A stretch of 53,595 nt of DNA from an uncultured Spirochaetaceae bacterium (GTDB lineage: Bacteria; Spirochaetota; Spirochaetia; Sphaerochaetales; Sphaerochaetaceae): contig CALXLE010000090.1 of assembly GCA_944389115.1 (NCBI GenBank), forward strand, positions 1-53,595, in the 5' to 3' direction. The notes below the pieces were generated by a model. The model searched no databases. It had not been told where the DNA came from and worked only from the letters and a program-made list of their open reading frames with translations. Position 1 is the first letter of the stretch, and each line of letters begins with the position of its first letter. Both the position numbers and the translations under genes were made by a program. Positions 41,901-50,477 of this stretch are shown here, in pieces.

Positions 41901-42418
41901 CAGAGGTAATCCCTGTATGTCCCTCTGACATAGAAGTCGATATCAAGCAGAGAGAACAGAACAACAACACTGTTGTTTACCGCATCGTACCCCACGGCAG
42001 TTCTGAATAGCCTCTCCCTGCGACCTGAGATAGGGCTTCCGACAGTAAGCGGAGTTACCGATACCATAGGGCCTGCTCCATTGTTGTCCGTGCGGTAGAA
42101 TCCGCCTATGCCTATAAGCGTATTGATTCCGGATCCTGCCACCTTGGATGCCGTGGATCTTGGACCGAGGATCGCTGCTGAGAAGTCTATTCCGAACATG
42201 TTATTGGCAAAAGGCATCGGAAGCAGCTCAGATACCCCCCAGACTTCCATCTCCCAGCGCTCTGAGAGACCTACATTCATCCCATATGAGAAGCTGATGC
42301 CCTTTTCCGGCCATCTGTAGATTCCGTGTCCGATGGATAGGGAGATATCATGATGGTCGCCGGCATGGAGGGAGCCAAGGGAAACAATAAGCATGATGAC
42401 CACAGCTATACGCTTCAT
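41900..42418 (-). CDS. Exported small envelope protein B
   Basis: About 172 residues. ATG 42418 is chosen because GGAGG precedes it and a signal peptide follows (MKRIAVVIMLIVSLGSLHA). The mature part alternates polar and hydrophobic residues with frequent Gly and aromatic residues, as in a small outer-membrane beta-barrel or periplasmic beta protein. No family is recognised. It overlaps both the previous gene (ATGA) and the MGMT-like gene (TGATG). It appears to be a partner of the gene just upstream, which has similar length and layout. Confidence 0.65.
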   Translation of the reverse strand: MKRIAVVIMLIVSLGSLHAGDHHDISLSIGHGIYRWPEKGISFSYGMNVGLSERWEMEVWGVSELLPMPFANNMFGIDFSAAILGPRSTASKVAGSGINTLIGIGGFYRTDNNGAGPMVSVTPLTVGSPISGRRERLFRTAVGYDAVNNSVVVLFSLLDIDFYVRGTYRDYL

Positions 42419-42912
42419 ACAGCACCTCCGAAGAAGCATGAGAACTTCATGACATATATGCCCCAGCCCCACTGCTGCTTAAGGACCTCATAGAGGACAT
42501 ACGGCGAAAAGAACTCGAATGAGTATGCTTTGTCATGGAATGCGAACGGCGAGATTCCCACCACGAGATTGAATTCATTCCCCATTCTGTACTGGAATCC
42601 CGTTCCGATGCGCGGTGACCATATTACAGGATTCGGAAAGAGCGCATTGAATACATGGTCATGGATGAGAAGCATCGGGAGCGATACCTGGATCCTTGCG
42701 CTCTCGAAGAATGTCCCGTATGGGGTGAAATCAGCAGATAGCTCGATATCCCCGGCATGATCGGAATTGAATGAGAGTATTGCAGCCGCTGTGAGACCAC
42801 CATATGGCTCACTGCCGGAGAACTGTCCTACCGGTGCAAGCGAGTAGCCGAACGAGACCGCGTAGAGCGTACATGGAAGAATAAGAAGAACCATCATCAA
42901 AATGCGCTTCAT
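42415..42912 (-). CDS. Exported small envelope protein A
   Basis: A 165-residue protein with a signal peptide (MKRILMMVLLILPCTLYA) and a mature part beginning VSFGYSLAPVGQFSGSEPYG. Alternating strands such as IELSADFTPYG, ARIQVSLPML and NLVVGISPFAF suggest a small outer-membrane beta-barrel; it ends in a hydrophobic segment FSCFFGGAV. GGAGG precedes the ATG, which follows the PLD lipoprotein stop by one base. No family recognised. Confidence 0.65.
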   Translation of the reverse strand: MKRILMMVLLILPCTLYAVSFGYSLAPVGQFSGSEPYGGLTAAAILSFNSDHAGDIELSADFTPYGTFFESARIQVSLPMLLIHDHVFNALFPNPVIWSPRIGTGFQYRMGNEFNLVVGISPFAFHDKAYSFEFFSPYVLYEVLKQQWGWGIYVMKFSCFFGGAV

Positions 42913-42913
42913 C

Positions 42914-44176
42914 CTAACCTCCGTAATACATGAAAAGATACGAGAAGAAATTCCCTTCTTCCTTCTTCAGGCGCACGGCCTCATCCATTGTGAACATATG
43001 CGCTCCCTTCATCACATCCACAGCATGATTCTCCAGTTCCTCTGCCAGCTCCCTGCTGTCGATCACAAGCGCGAGCTCATGGGAAAGTCCCATCGATCTG
43101 TAATTGAAGTTCGATGAACCGATCACAACATACCTGTCATCGACTATCATCAGCTTCTCATGGAGGAGCGGGAGCGCATTGCCCTCCTCGTCCTCGGTGC
43201 TGCTGTATACAGTGACTCCGGTGGCGAGGAGATCGGGAAGGAAGTAATATATTCCTCCTGCAGCGTACCCTCTGAGATCTATCGGCATCACCATCGTTAT
43301 ATCGACGCCACGCCCAGAGGCAGTAGAAAGGCATTTTTCCATATTGCTATCGAGAACGGGAAGATATGGGAAGAGCAGTACCGAATGCTCTGCCGAAGCA
43401 ATCAGGGATGCATACATTCCCGCAATCGAATCGGATCCCATATTGATGAGATAGGCGTCATACACCCCATTGCCATCTTCCGGAACGGGGAAATCATCAT
43501 AGCTTATCTCATCAACCGATGTGCTATTCCATATATCCACGAACTCATTGATGAGCGCACGGGAGAGGTCTGGAGAGCGGAACAGATACATGCTGTCCCT
43601 CTGTGTCTTTCCCTCTCCTGCACCCATCGAGATAAAGTTCATATTCATGCCGCCTATCGCAGCAAGCTCTCCATCTATCACAAAGAGCTTCCGATGGTCC
43701 CTGATTACAAGCTCGGATGGATTAAGGAGCCTTGTCGCTGAAAGGGGGGAATACTCGATGAGATTGATACCGTAATCGCGGAGGAAATATAGCTGAGTCA
43801 TATGATTCCGCGTCTCGGTCATATCGTAGGAGGAGATTCCGTCGATGATGAAATAGACATCGACCCCGCGCTCTGCCGCAGCTATCAGCGCATCATACAT
43901 TCCCTCAAGCGCATCGGAACTCGATCCGAGGAATGTCGAGATGAGGATATAGTCCTCTGCCGAATCTATCAGACCTGTAATCCTCTCAAGCCACTTTGTG
44001 CCATCGAAGAATGTCTCTGGGTAAGGAACGGATACATACTCCGCTCCATAGTATTCAAGCTTCTCCTCAAGCGTCAGGGTGTCATCATAGGAAACACCAC
44101 CTATGAACGCATCTGTAAACGATGCGCAGGAGGCAAGAAGCATGATAAACGGAATAATGAAGGCCAGTCGTCTCAC
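42914..44176 (-). CDS. Phospholipase D-superfamily lipoprotein
   Basis: A 420-residue protein with two HKD motifs: DHRKLFVIDGELAAIGGMN near residue 158 and LHEKLMIVDDRYVVIGSSN near residue 342, as in cardiolipin synthase and phosphatidyltransferases. The N terminus MRRLAFIIPFIMLLASCASF is a lipoprotein signal (LLASC), so the catalytic part faces the periplasm or outside, unlike the membrane-anchored Cls. It could act on phospholipid headgroups in the envelope. It starts with GTG at 44176, three bases after the upstream stop; no Shine-Dalgarno is clear. It is followed by two envelope proteins. Confidence 0.88.
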   Translation of the reverse strand: MRRLAFIIPFIMLLASCASFTDAFIGGVSYDDTLTLEEKLEYYGAEYVSVPYPETFFDGTKWLERITGLIDSAEDYILISTFLGSSSDALEGMYDALIAAAERGVDVYFIIDGISSYDMTETRNHMTQLYFLRDYGINLIEYSPLSATRLLNPSELVIRDHRKLFVIDGELAAIGGMNMNFISMGAGEGKTQRDSMYLFRSPDLSRALINEFVDIWNSTSVDEISYDDFPVPEDGNGVYDAYLINMGSDSIAGMYASLIASAEHSVLLFPYLPVLDSNMEKCLSTASGRGVDITMVMPIDLRGYAAGGIYYFLPDLLATGVTVYSSTEDEEGNALPLLHEKLMIVDDRYVVIGSSNFNYRSMGLSHELALVIDSRELAEELENHAVDVMKGAHMFTMDEAVRLKKEEGNFFSYLFMYYGG

Positions 44177-44179
44177 GGA

Positions 44180-45280
44180 CTAGATTGTATTCAGGGTGAA
44201 TGGTTTCGGCAACAGCTCTGAGAACTTCATCCGGACCTCTTCCGTCCCCGATGACAGAACCACGAGCGTATCGGGATACGCGAACTCTGCAAGGACCTGA
44301 AGACATACAGCGCATGGCGGGGACGGAGGGTTGCTGTCGGTAAAGACCGCGACCATCTCGATGCGGGTCCTTCCTTCTGCAGCTATTGCCGTCGTTACAG
44401 CATTCCGCTCTGCGCATATAGTGGCGCCATATGATGAATTCTCGACATTGCAGCCTGTATATATCTTCCCGGAGGATGTGACAACAGCAGCACCGACCTT
44501 GAATCCTGAATATGGAGCGTATGCATTGATCCTAGCATTCCGGGCAAGTCTCAGGGCATGCTTCACAAGATACTCCGTGATAGGCACACGCTTCTTTTTC
44601 CCTTCCCTGTCCTCTATGGCTGATACAGCATCAAGAGCAGAGGGGAAAGCCGAGAGATCAGAGACTGCGGCATCGGCCCCTGCAGCATAGAGATCCGTCA
44701 CAGGATAAGTAGAACCCGTGCCTATCGCATGGCATCCGGCGCTCTTCGCGCTCTTTATGCCCATGACGGAATCCTCGAATACTATCGCCTCGCTTCCATC
44801 CAAGCCGAGCCTGATCAGGCAGAGTGCATAGATGTCGGGGAACGGCTTATTGCGCTTTATATCCTCGCCAGATGCGATGAAATCGAAATCATCGGGAGAA
44901 AGCCCTATCCCTTTGATATTCATCAGGACCTTCCACCCCGGAGCCGATGATGCGACAGCGGTCATTATGCCTTCGGCTCTGGCGCTCCTCACAATCTCCT
45001 TTGCTCCCGGAAGCGAGATATCGAGACCGGAGGCACGCTTCTCATACTCCTTCCGGAAGAAGGCAGAAGCCTCATGATAGTCATATGGAGAACCCGTCAG
45101 CCCCAGCTCCTTCGCAGGGCCATCGAAGAATATCCGCTCACCACCTCCAAGGTAATCGGAGAATATGGAGCTGTCAGCATCCATGCCTATCGATCTGAAG
45201 TACGAGACCCCGATCGATACAGAGAGCTCCTCGCTCTCCGCAAGCACCCCATCCATATCAAAAAGGAAAGCTTTTATCAT
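44180..45280 (-). CDS. HAD hydrolase-cytidine deaminase fusion
   Basis: A 366-residue two-domain protein. Residues 1-~225 are a HAD phosphatase/phosphomutase of the beta-phosphoglucomutase type: FLFDMDGVLAESE (nucleophile Asp), VASSAPGWK, KRNKPFPDIY and FEDSVMGIKSAKSAG. Residues ~235-366 are a homotetrameric-type cytidine deaminase: YSGFKVGAAV, GCNVENSSYGATICAERNAV and PPCAVCLQVL give the Zn Cys and catalytic Glu. The fusion could dephosphorylate a pyrimidine nucleotide and deaminate the nucleoside; this is inference. The start overlaps the hydA stop in ATGA, consistent with pyrimidine metabolism. Confidence 0.88.
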   Translation of the reverse strand: MIKAFLFDMDGVLAESEELSVSIGVSYFRSIGMDADSSIFSDYLGGGERIFFDGPAKELGLTGSPYDYHEASAFFRKEYEKRASGLDISLPGAKEIVRSARAEGIMTAVASSAPGWKVLMNIKGIGLSPDDFDFIASGEDIKRNKPFPDIYALCLIRLGLDGSEAIVFEDSVMGIKSAKSAGCHAIGTGSTYPVTDLYAAGADAAVSDLSAFPSALDAVSAIEDREGKKKRVPITEYLVKHALRLARNARINAYAPYSGFKVGAAVVTSSGKIYTGCNVENSSYGATICAERNAVTTAIAAEGRTRIEMVAVFTDSNPPSPPCAVCLQVLAEFAYPDTLVVLSSGTEEVRMKFSELLPKPFTLNTI

Positions 45281-46644
45281 CGCTTCACCTTCAGATAGCG
45301 GCCATCGCCAGAGAGCCCGAGATAGATACCATCGCCCATTATGAGCCTTCCGCGGAGGTATGTCATCACAACCTTGCCAGTGACATTCATACCTTCATAC
45401 GCGGTATATCCCGAAGCGCTGTGGATCGTATCCTTTGAGAGCGTCCAGGAGAAGTCAGGATCGAACAGCACGATATCAGCGTCGGTGCCTTCCTCGAGGG
45501 AGCCCTTCTCAGGATAGAGCCCGAAGATCTTCGCAGGGCTTGTCGAGAGAAGATTCACGACCTGGGAGAGAGACAGACTACCAGAGGAGAGAGCGAATGT
45601 ATTCACAAGAGGCAGAAGTTCCTCCGTTCCCGGGATTCCCGGATAGATGGTCCTGCAGTCATTGCTCTCCAGCTTCTGCTCATAGGTGAATGCACAGTGA
45701 TCCGTTGCGATCACCTGTATCTCTCCATTGAGAACAGCATCCTGCAGAGCTTCATTGTCCTCCTTTGTCCTCAGCGGTGGAGTCATGACATACAGAGGAC
45801 CTTTATCGCCCTCAAGCTTCGATTTATCAAGGAAGAGATAATGCGGCGTTGTCTCGCAGATAATCTTCACGCCCCTGCTTCTCATCTCGCGGACAGATTC
45901 CAGGCCAGCCTTCGATGAAAGGTGGACGATATACACAGGCATATCGAGCTCTTCTGCGATTCCTCCGACATACCTTATCGCCTCTGCCTCTGCCTCGGCA
46001 GGACGGAGCGATGCATGATCTATCGGTCTGTATCCGCCCTTCCAGTTCCTGCCAATCTCCGTAATAATGTGGTCATCCTCGGAGTGGACTGTGACCAGAA
46101 GCCCAAGATCCTTTGCAGCGCTGAATATCGCCTTGAGCTCCTCACGTTTCTCCACCAGGTATCCTACATCGCGGTAGGTAGTGAAGATCTTGAGTGTACC
46201 GACACCCGCCTCTGCGATGCTTCTGAGTTCTGCTGCTATATCATCACGGTATGCATATACGCCCTGATGCAGGGTATAATCGATTGCCATTGGGGCCATC
46301 TCCCTGCGCCTTGCATTGAAGGAGGCAAGAAGCGAATGCTTATCGTCATCCGCAAAGTCGACAACTGTAGTCACACCACCGAATGCGGCAAGCCTTGAGC
46401 CCTCTTCGAAGGAATCGGCTGTGACGGTGCCGCGTGAGACGAGATGATAATGAGTATGCGCATCGATGATACCAGGGAGGACGCACAGCCCGGACGCATC
46501 GATGACAACTGTATCGGATGGAAGCTGCGCCTGATCGATGACAGGAGCAACCCTCTTTATCTTCGAACCTTCGATGAGGATATCCTGATGCCTCATCCAC
46601 TCTGTATCAACGAGAAGACCACCTTTGATCAATGTGTATGCCAT
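45277..46644 (-). CDS. Dihydropyrimidinase/hydantoinase-like amidohydrolase
   Basis: A 455-residue amidohydrolase. IIDAHTHYH near residue 56 supplies the metal-binding His pair, TLKIFTTYR carries the Lys that would be carbamylated, and TVHSEDDH, YIVHLSS and ATDHCAF give the other His and the catalytic Asp. It should open dihydropyrimidine or hydantoin rings; allantoinase is an alternative. ATG 46644 is preferred over a start eight codons earlier because a TATCAT ends six bases upstream. It heads a long operon with the HAD-deaminase fusion. Confidence 0.85.
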   Translation of the reverse strand: MAYTLIKGGLLVDTEWMRHQDILIEGSKIKRVAPVIDQAQLPSDTVVIDASGLCVLPGIIDAHTHYHLVSRGTVTADSFEEGSRLAAFGGVTTVVDFADDDKHSLLASFNARRREMAPMAIDYTLHQGVYAYRDDIAAELRSIAEAGVGTLKIFTTYRDVGYLVEKREELKAIFSAAKDLGLLVTVHSEDDHIITEIGRNWKGGYRPIDHASLRPAEAEAEAIRYVGGIAEELDMPVYIVHLSSKAGLESVREMRSRGVKIICETTPHYLFLDKSKLEGDKGPLYVMTPPLRTKEDNEALQDAVLNGEIQVIATDHCAFTYEQKLESNDCRTIYPGIPGTEELLPLVNTFALSSGSLSLSQVVNLLSTSPAKIFGLYPEKGSLEEGTDADIVLFDPDFSWTLSKDTIHSASGYTAYEGMNVTGKVVMTYLRGRLIMGDGIYLGLSGDGRYLKVKR

Positions 46645-46650
46645 GCATAT

Positions 46651-46656
46651 ATGATA
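46651..46656 (-). promoter_or_regulatory. -10-like element TATCAT of the hydA-type operon, six bases from the ATG
   Basis: TATCAT-ATATGC-ATG, with no Shine-Dalgarno before the start. No strong -35 is visible. Confidence 0.45.
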
Positions 46657-46680
46657 CAACGTCAGCAAGAGGAATGGAAA

Positions 46681-48036
46681 TCAGAAATCGCGATGTCTTT
46701 CCGCCGCATGGAGCCAGTCTGTCTTCATCAGGTACAGTATGAAAAGCGTGGAGGAGATCAGCCATGTGATGGGATATGCCGCATACACAAGCTCTACCGT
46801 ATGTGATACTGATAGAGCAACTGTTATGTATATCACCCTGAATATGCACCATGACCCAAGCATTATCATCATGGGTACCGTTGCCTTACCTGCTCCTCTG
46901 AGAACGCCGGCTATACAGTGGGATAGCGCAAGGAAGCAGTAGAAAAGGCTTTCTATCCTCGCCTGCCTGACACCGAATGAAACGACGGCAGGATCGGTAT
47001 TGAACAGTGAGATCAACAAAGGTGCAAAGAGGAAGAAGCTGAGGCCGATGATCTCTGCAAGCGTGATTGAGCAGAGAATCCCGAATCTCATACCCTTCAG
47101 CACTCTGTCGCGTTTTCCAGCACCTATGTTCTGCCCGACGAATGTCGTGAGCGAGAGGGAGAAGCTTGTGATGGGAAGGAACGCAAATCCCTCGATCTTT
47201 GAATAGGCGCCGCTCCCTGCAACGGCAGCTGATGCGAATGTATTGATGTTCGTCTGGACGATGATGTTGGCAAAATTAATGACCGAGTTCTGGATTCCGG
47301 ATGGAAGGCCATAGGAGATGATCCTCCTGAGCATTCCCACATCGATGCGTATATCCCTCAGCCTCACTCTGTAGGGCGTATCATCATGCATAAGCTTTCT
47401 CAGGCAGAGTATGGAGCTTACTGCCTGGGACATGATTGTCGCGAATGCCGCCCCGCTTACTCCTGTATGGACAACTCCGACCAGAAAGAGGTCAAGGAAG
47501 ATATTGATTATCGAGGAGAGGATAAGATAGTACAGCGGATGTCGGCTGTCCCCGATGGCATTCATTATGCCCATCATGATGTTGTAGAGAACGGAGAAGA
47601 TCACACCAAGCGAGTAGATCCGGAAGTAGCGTATGCTCTCAGGTAGCACATCCTCCGGTGTCTGCATCCACCTCAGTATCAATGGGGTGAACACGGTACC
47701 GAGGATGACAAGGACAGCACCCGCTATTATGCCGAATGCTATATCGGTATGGATCGCTCTCCTCAGCTTCTCCATATCCCTTGCTCCGAAGTACCCAGCA
47801 ATGACAACACCAGCACCGATTGCCATCCCATTGAAGAAACCGACCATCATGTTTATCAGTGGGGTCGAGGATGAAACTGCGGCAAGAGCCTCCGCTCCGA
47901 CAAAATTGCCGACGATGACGGAATCTGCGGCATTATAGAGCTGCTGGAAGAGATTGGACAGGAGAAGAGGAACAGCGAAGAGAAGCATGTTCTTCCTGAT
48001 AGGTCCTGCTGTGAAATCTATACCATGCCCTGCCAT
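46681..48036 (-). CDS. MATE-family multidrug efflux pump 5
   Basis: A 451-residue MATE antiporter opening with DFTAGPIRKNMLLFAVPLLL then LYNAADSVIVGNFVGAEAL, close to the common NorM-like anaerobe subgroup. The second half repeats SGIQNSVINFANIIVQTNIN and FVGQNIGAGKRDRVLKG. It lies nine bases after the C_GCxxG_C_C gene and is probably cotranscribed with it. The hydA-type gene further on has its own start site. Substrate unknown. Confidence 0.92.
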   Translation of the reverse strand: MAGHGIDFTAGPIRKNMLLFAVPLLLSNLFQQLYNAADSVIVGNFVGAEALAAVSSSTPLINMMVGFFNGMAIGAGVVIAGYFGARDMEKLRRAIHTDIAFGIIAGAVLVILGTVFTPLILRWMQTPEDVLPESIRYFRIYSLGVIFSVLYNIMMGIMNAIGDSRHPLYYLILSSIINIFLDLFLVGVVHTGVSGAAFATIMSQAVSSILCLRKLMHDDTPYRVRLRDIRIDVGMLRRIISYGLPSGIQNSVINFANIIVQTNINTFASAAVAGSGAYSKIEGFAFLPITSFSLSLTTFVGQNIGAGKRDRVLKGMRFGILCSITLAEIIGLSFFLFAPLLISLFNTDPAVVSFGVRQARIESLFYCFLALSHCIAGVLRGAGKATVPMMIMLGSWCIFRVIYITVALSVSHTVELVYAAYPITWLISSTLFILYLMKTDWLHAAERHRDF

Positions 48037-48045
48037 AGCTCTGTT

Positions 48046-48498
48046 CTACATCCAGTGCCTGCATTCTGCAACACTCTTTGATGGGAATGACTCTTTCAGA
48101 AAGCGATACACGTAGAGTATTGAACGGCATGTAAGCTCCTCGCAGCGATGGGGTGGATCGGATGGGGAAAACCCGCCAGGCCTCAGCTCTGAGCATCGCA
48201 GAGAGCCGAATGATGATTCGAAGAGAGATGCGAACTTCCTGCAGAGCCCCGGGATATCCTCATACCCTTCCAAGCTGGCCACGATGCCAAGGAACATAAG
48301 GGCACCTTCCACAAGTCCGCACTGTGCACCATAGCCACCTGCCCCATGAAGACCGGAAGCTGCCGCCAATGTCTGCTCTTCGATTACAATGCCCGTAAGA
48401 CCGGAAAGAATGCGCAGGGTTGTCCTTGCGCAGTTCTCATCATGCTCCCAGTACAGTCTGTGGACTTCCCTTCTGATATACTCCTCTGCCTTTTCCAT
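48046..48498 (-). CDS. C_GCxxG_C_C family redox-type protein
   Basis: A 150-residue cytoplasmic protein with the family pattern: an N-terminal NCARTTLR Cys, then GGYGAQCGLVEGALMFLG, then FGSLRCSEL, and PPHRCEELTCRSI near the C terminus. These Cys are thought to form a redox or metal site; no activity is established. ATG 48498 is used: a consensus TATAAT ends six bases upstream with no Shine-Dalgarno. It pairs with MATE pump 5. Confidence 0.85.
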   Translation of the reverse strand: MEKAEEYIRREVHRLYWEHDENCARTTLRILSGLTGIVIEEQTLAAASGLHGAGGYGAQCGLVEGALMFLGIVASLEGYEDIPGLCRKFASLFESSFGSLRCSELRPGGFSPSDPPHRCEELTCRSILYVYRFLKESFPSKSVAECRHWM

Positions 48499-48504
48499 AG
48501 TGCG

Positions 48505-48510
48505 ATTATA
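48505..48510 (-). promoter_or_regulatory. -10 element TATAAT of the C_GCxxG_C_C gene, six bases from the ATG
   Basis: TATAAT-CGCACT-ATG. One of the clearest leaderless-type arrangements in the window. Confidence 0.55.
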
Positions 48511-48549
48511 GCACTTGACTGAGTTCGTGTATTGGCGGAGCATTCAATT

Positions 48550-49212
48550 ATGATCAATGTAGGCAATGACTGGCAGCCGCTATTCGATATAGAGCAGAAC
48601 AAACCGTACTATCTGGAGCTCAGGCAGTTCCTGAAATCAGAGTATTCATCAAAGACCATCTATCCTCCGATGAATGAGATATTCAATGCCTTCAGGCTTA
48701 CCCCGTTCAATGGCACGAAGGTCATAATCGTCGGTCAGGATCCATACCATGAGCCTGGACAGGCAATGGGATTGTCATTCTCCGTAAGAGAGGGGACCCC
48801 TGAGCCTCCATCGTTGCAGAACATCAGGACAGAGCTCGAGAATGAAGGATTCAGGGAAGATGGCCGCTGGTCATCCGATCTCTCAAGATGGGCAACTCAG
48901 GGGGTATTGCTCCTGAACAGCACACTTACTGTACAGGCACACAAAGCCGCATCACATGCGGGAAAAGGCTGGGAACGTTTCACTGACAATGCTATAAAAG
49001 CGCTGGGTGATGATCCTCGGCCGAAGGTGTTCATGCTCTGGGGAAGCTATGCGCGCAGCAAGAAGGCACTTATATCCTCCCCTTCCCACCTTATACTTGA
49101 ATCGGCACATCCAAGCCCACTCAGTGCCTACCGTGGATTTTTCGGGAACGGCCATTTCAGGAAGTGCAATGACTTCCTGATTAAAACAGGCCAGTCCCCT
49201 ATTGAATGGTAA
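48550..49212 (+). CDS. ung: Uracil-DNA glycosylase
   Basis: A 220-residue family 1 enzyme that removes uracil from DNA, starting base excision repair. Motifs are IIVGQDPYHEPGQAMGLSFSV (catalytic Asp), VLLLNSTLTV, FMLWGSYARSKK and SAHPSPLSAYRGFFG (catalytic His and the Leu-side loop). ATG 48550 is preferred to TTG 48532; TTGACT (48515-48520) lies 29 bases upstream of the ATG, so a near-leaderless start is possible. Its stop directly abuts that of thrC. Confidence 0.95.
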   Translation: MINVGNDWQPLFDIEQNKPYYLELRQFLKSEYSSKTIYPPMNEIFNAFRLTPFNGTKVIIVGQDPYHEPGQAMGLSFSVREGTPEPPSLQNIRTELENEGFREDGRWSSDLSRWATQGVLLLNSTLTVQAHKAASHAGKGWERFTDNAIKALGDDPRPKVFMLWGSYARSKKALISSPSHLILESAHPSPLSAYRGFFGNGHFRKCNDFLIKTGQSPIEW

Positions 49213-50466
49213 TCAGAAGAGAGCGTGGTAATCCGTTCCGATGCTCTTTGCAGCCGATGGCTTCTGAAGGATGTCAAAAAGCTGCTTCGGAATGGCTACA
49301 GGTCCTCCGATGATGGGCTCTACGATCCTTTCAAACTTGGCAGGATGCGCTGTAGCGACGACTACTGTATCCTCATCTGCGTAATGATCGCGCCTTACGC
49401 GCTCGCCGCAGGCTGTATGCGGGCATATGATATGTCCGCTTTCCCTGTACTCCTCACCGATTGTCCTTCTTATCTCATCATCCGATACGGAGTATGAGGC
49501 AACATTCTCACGGAACTGCTCCACGGAGGGGAACATCGCAAAGAGTCTCTCCATATTCGAGGGAGCACCCACATCCATAGCATTGGCAAGTGTCTCAACC
49601 GAAGGACGCGGCCGGTACTCACCGGTTTCGAGATAATCAGGGATCGTCCTGTTGGCATTCACTGCAAGCACGATGCTCTTTATAGGAGCACCCATCGCCT
49701 TTGCCCAGAATGCGCCTGTAGAGTTTCCTACATTGCCGGAAGGGATGATGAAGACAGCTTCCCTGCCGTATATCTCCTTATAGAGCGATGAGGCATATAC
49801 GTAGTATGCCATCTGAGGAAGAAGACGCCCGAGGTTGATTGAATTGGCGCTGGAAAGACCAGAGAGCGAGGAATCCATGAATGCATCCTTCACCATCTTC
49901 TGGCAGTCATCGAATGTCCCATCCACCTCATAGCTCTCGACATTGCCATCCCAACATGTCAGCTGCTTCTGCTGCCTTTCCGCGACACGCCCCTTAGGAA
50001 AAAGAACCTTGACTGAAAGATGCTTCCTGTTATGGAAGGCAGAGGCAACGGCACCGCCTGTATCACCGGATGTGGCGACAAGGATGCAGAGATCCCTGTT
50101 CCTCTTCTCCAGAAGCTTCTCCATGGAAAATGCGAGGAACCTCGCTCCGAAATCCTTGAATGCGGCTGTAGGACCATAGAAGAGCTCGAGCGTATCCTTT
50201 CCCTCGTTGTGATGGAACGGAACAGGAAATGAGAAGGCATTCTTTGCTATCTCCTCAAGATCCCCTTCCAGCTCATCGCCCTCGAAGTATGGCTTCATCG
50301 CCTGGTACATCGCATACCATGCGCCCTTTGAGAGCGTGAAATCCTCGGGAATACGGGGAATGCTCTCAGGAATGAAGAGACCTCCATCCGGGGCAAGGCC
50401 TTTAAGGATTGCCTCGGATGCTGTAGATTTATCGCCAGTGACTGATCTTGTCGAAACGTACATCAT
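49213..50466 (-). CDS. thrC: Threonine synthase
   Basis: A 417-residue PLP enzyme that converts phosphohomoserine to threonine. It shows YGPTAAFKDFGARFLAFSME with the PLP Lys, VATSGDTGGAVASAF, NSINLGRLLPQMAYYVYAS and FIIPSGNVGN. AGGAGG precedes the start; two ATG codons lie in tandem (50466 and 50463). It follows thrA by 11 bases. Homoserine kinase (thrB), which would sit between the two steps, is absent from this operon. Confidence 0.95.
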   Translation of the reverse strand: MMYVSTRSVTGDKSTASEAILKGLAPDGGLFIPESIPRIPEDFTLSKGAWYAMYQAMKPYFEGDELEGDLEEIAKNAFSFPVPFHHNEGKDTLELFYGPTAAFKDFGARFLAFSMEKLLEKRNRDLCILVATSGDTGGAVASAFHNRKHLSVKVLFPKGRVAERQQKQLTCWDGNVESYEVDGTFDDCQKMVKDAFMDSSLSGLSSANSINLGRLLPQMAYYVYASSLYKEIYGREAVFIIPSGNVGNSTGAFWAKAMGAPIKSIVLAVNANRTIPDYLETGEYRPRPSVETLANAMDVGAPSNMERLFAMFPSVEQFRENVASYSVSDDEIRRTIGEEYRESGHIICPHTACGERVRRDHYADEDTVVVATAHPAKFERIVEPIIGGPVAIPKQLFDILQKPSAAKSIGTDYHALF

Positions 50467-50477
50467 TGTTCTGCCTC

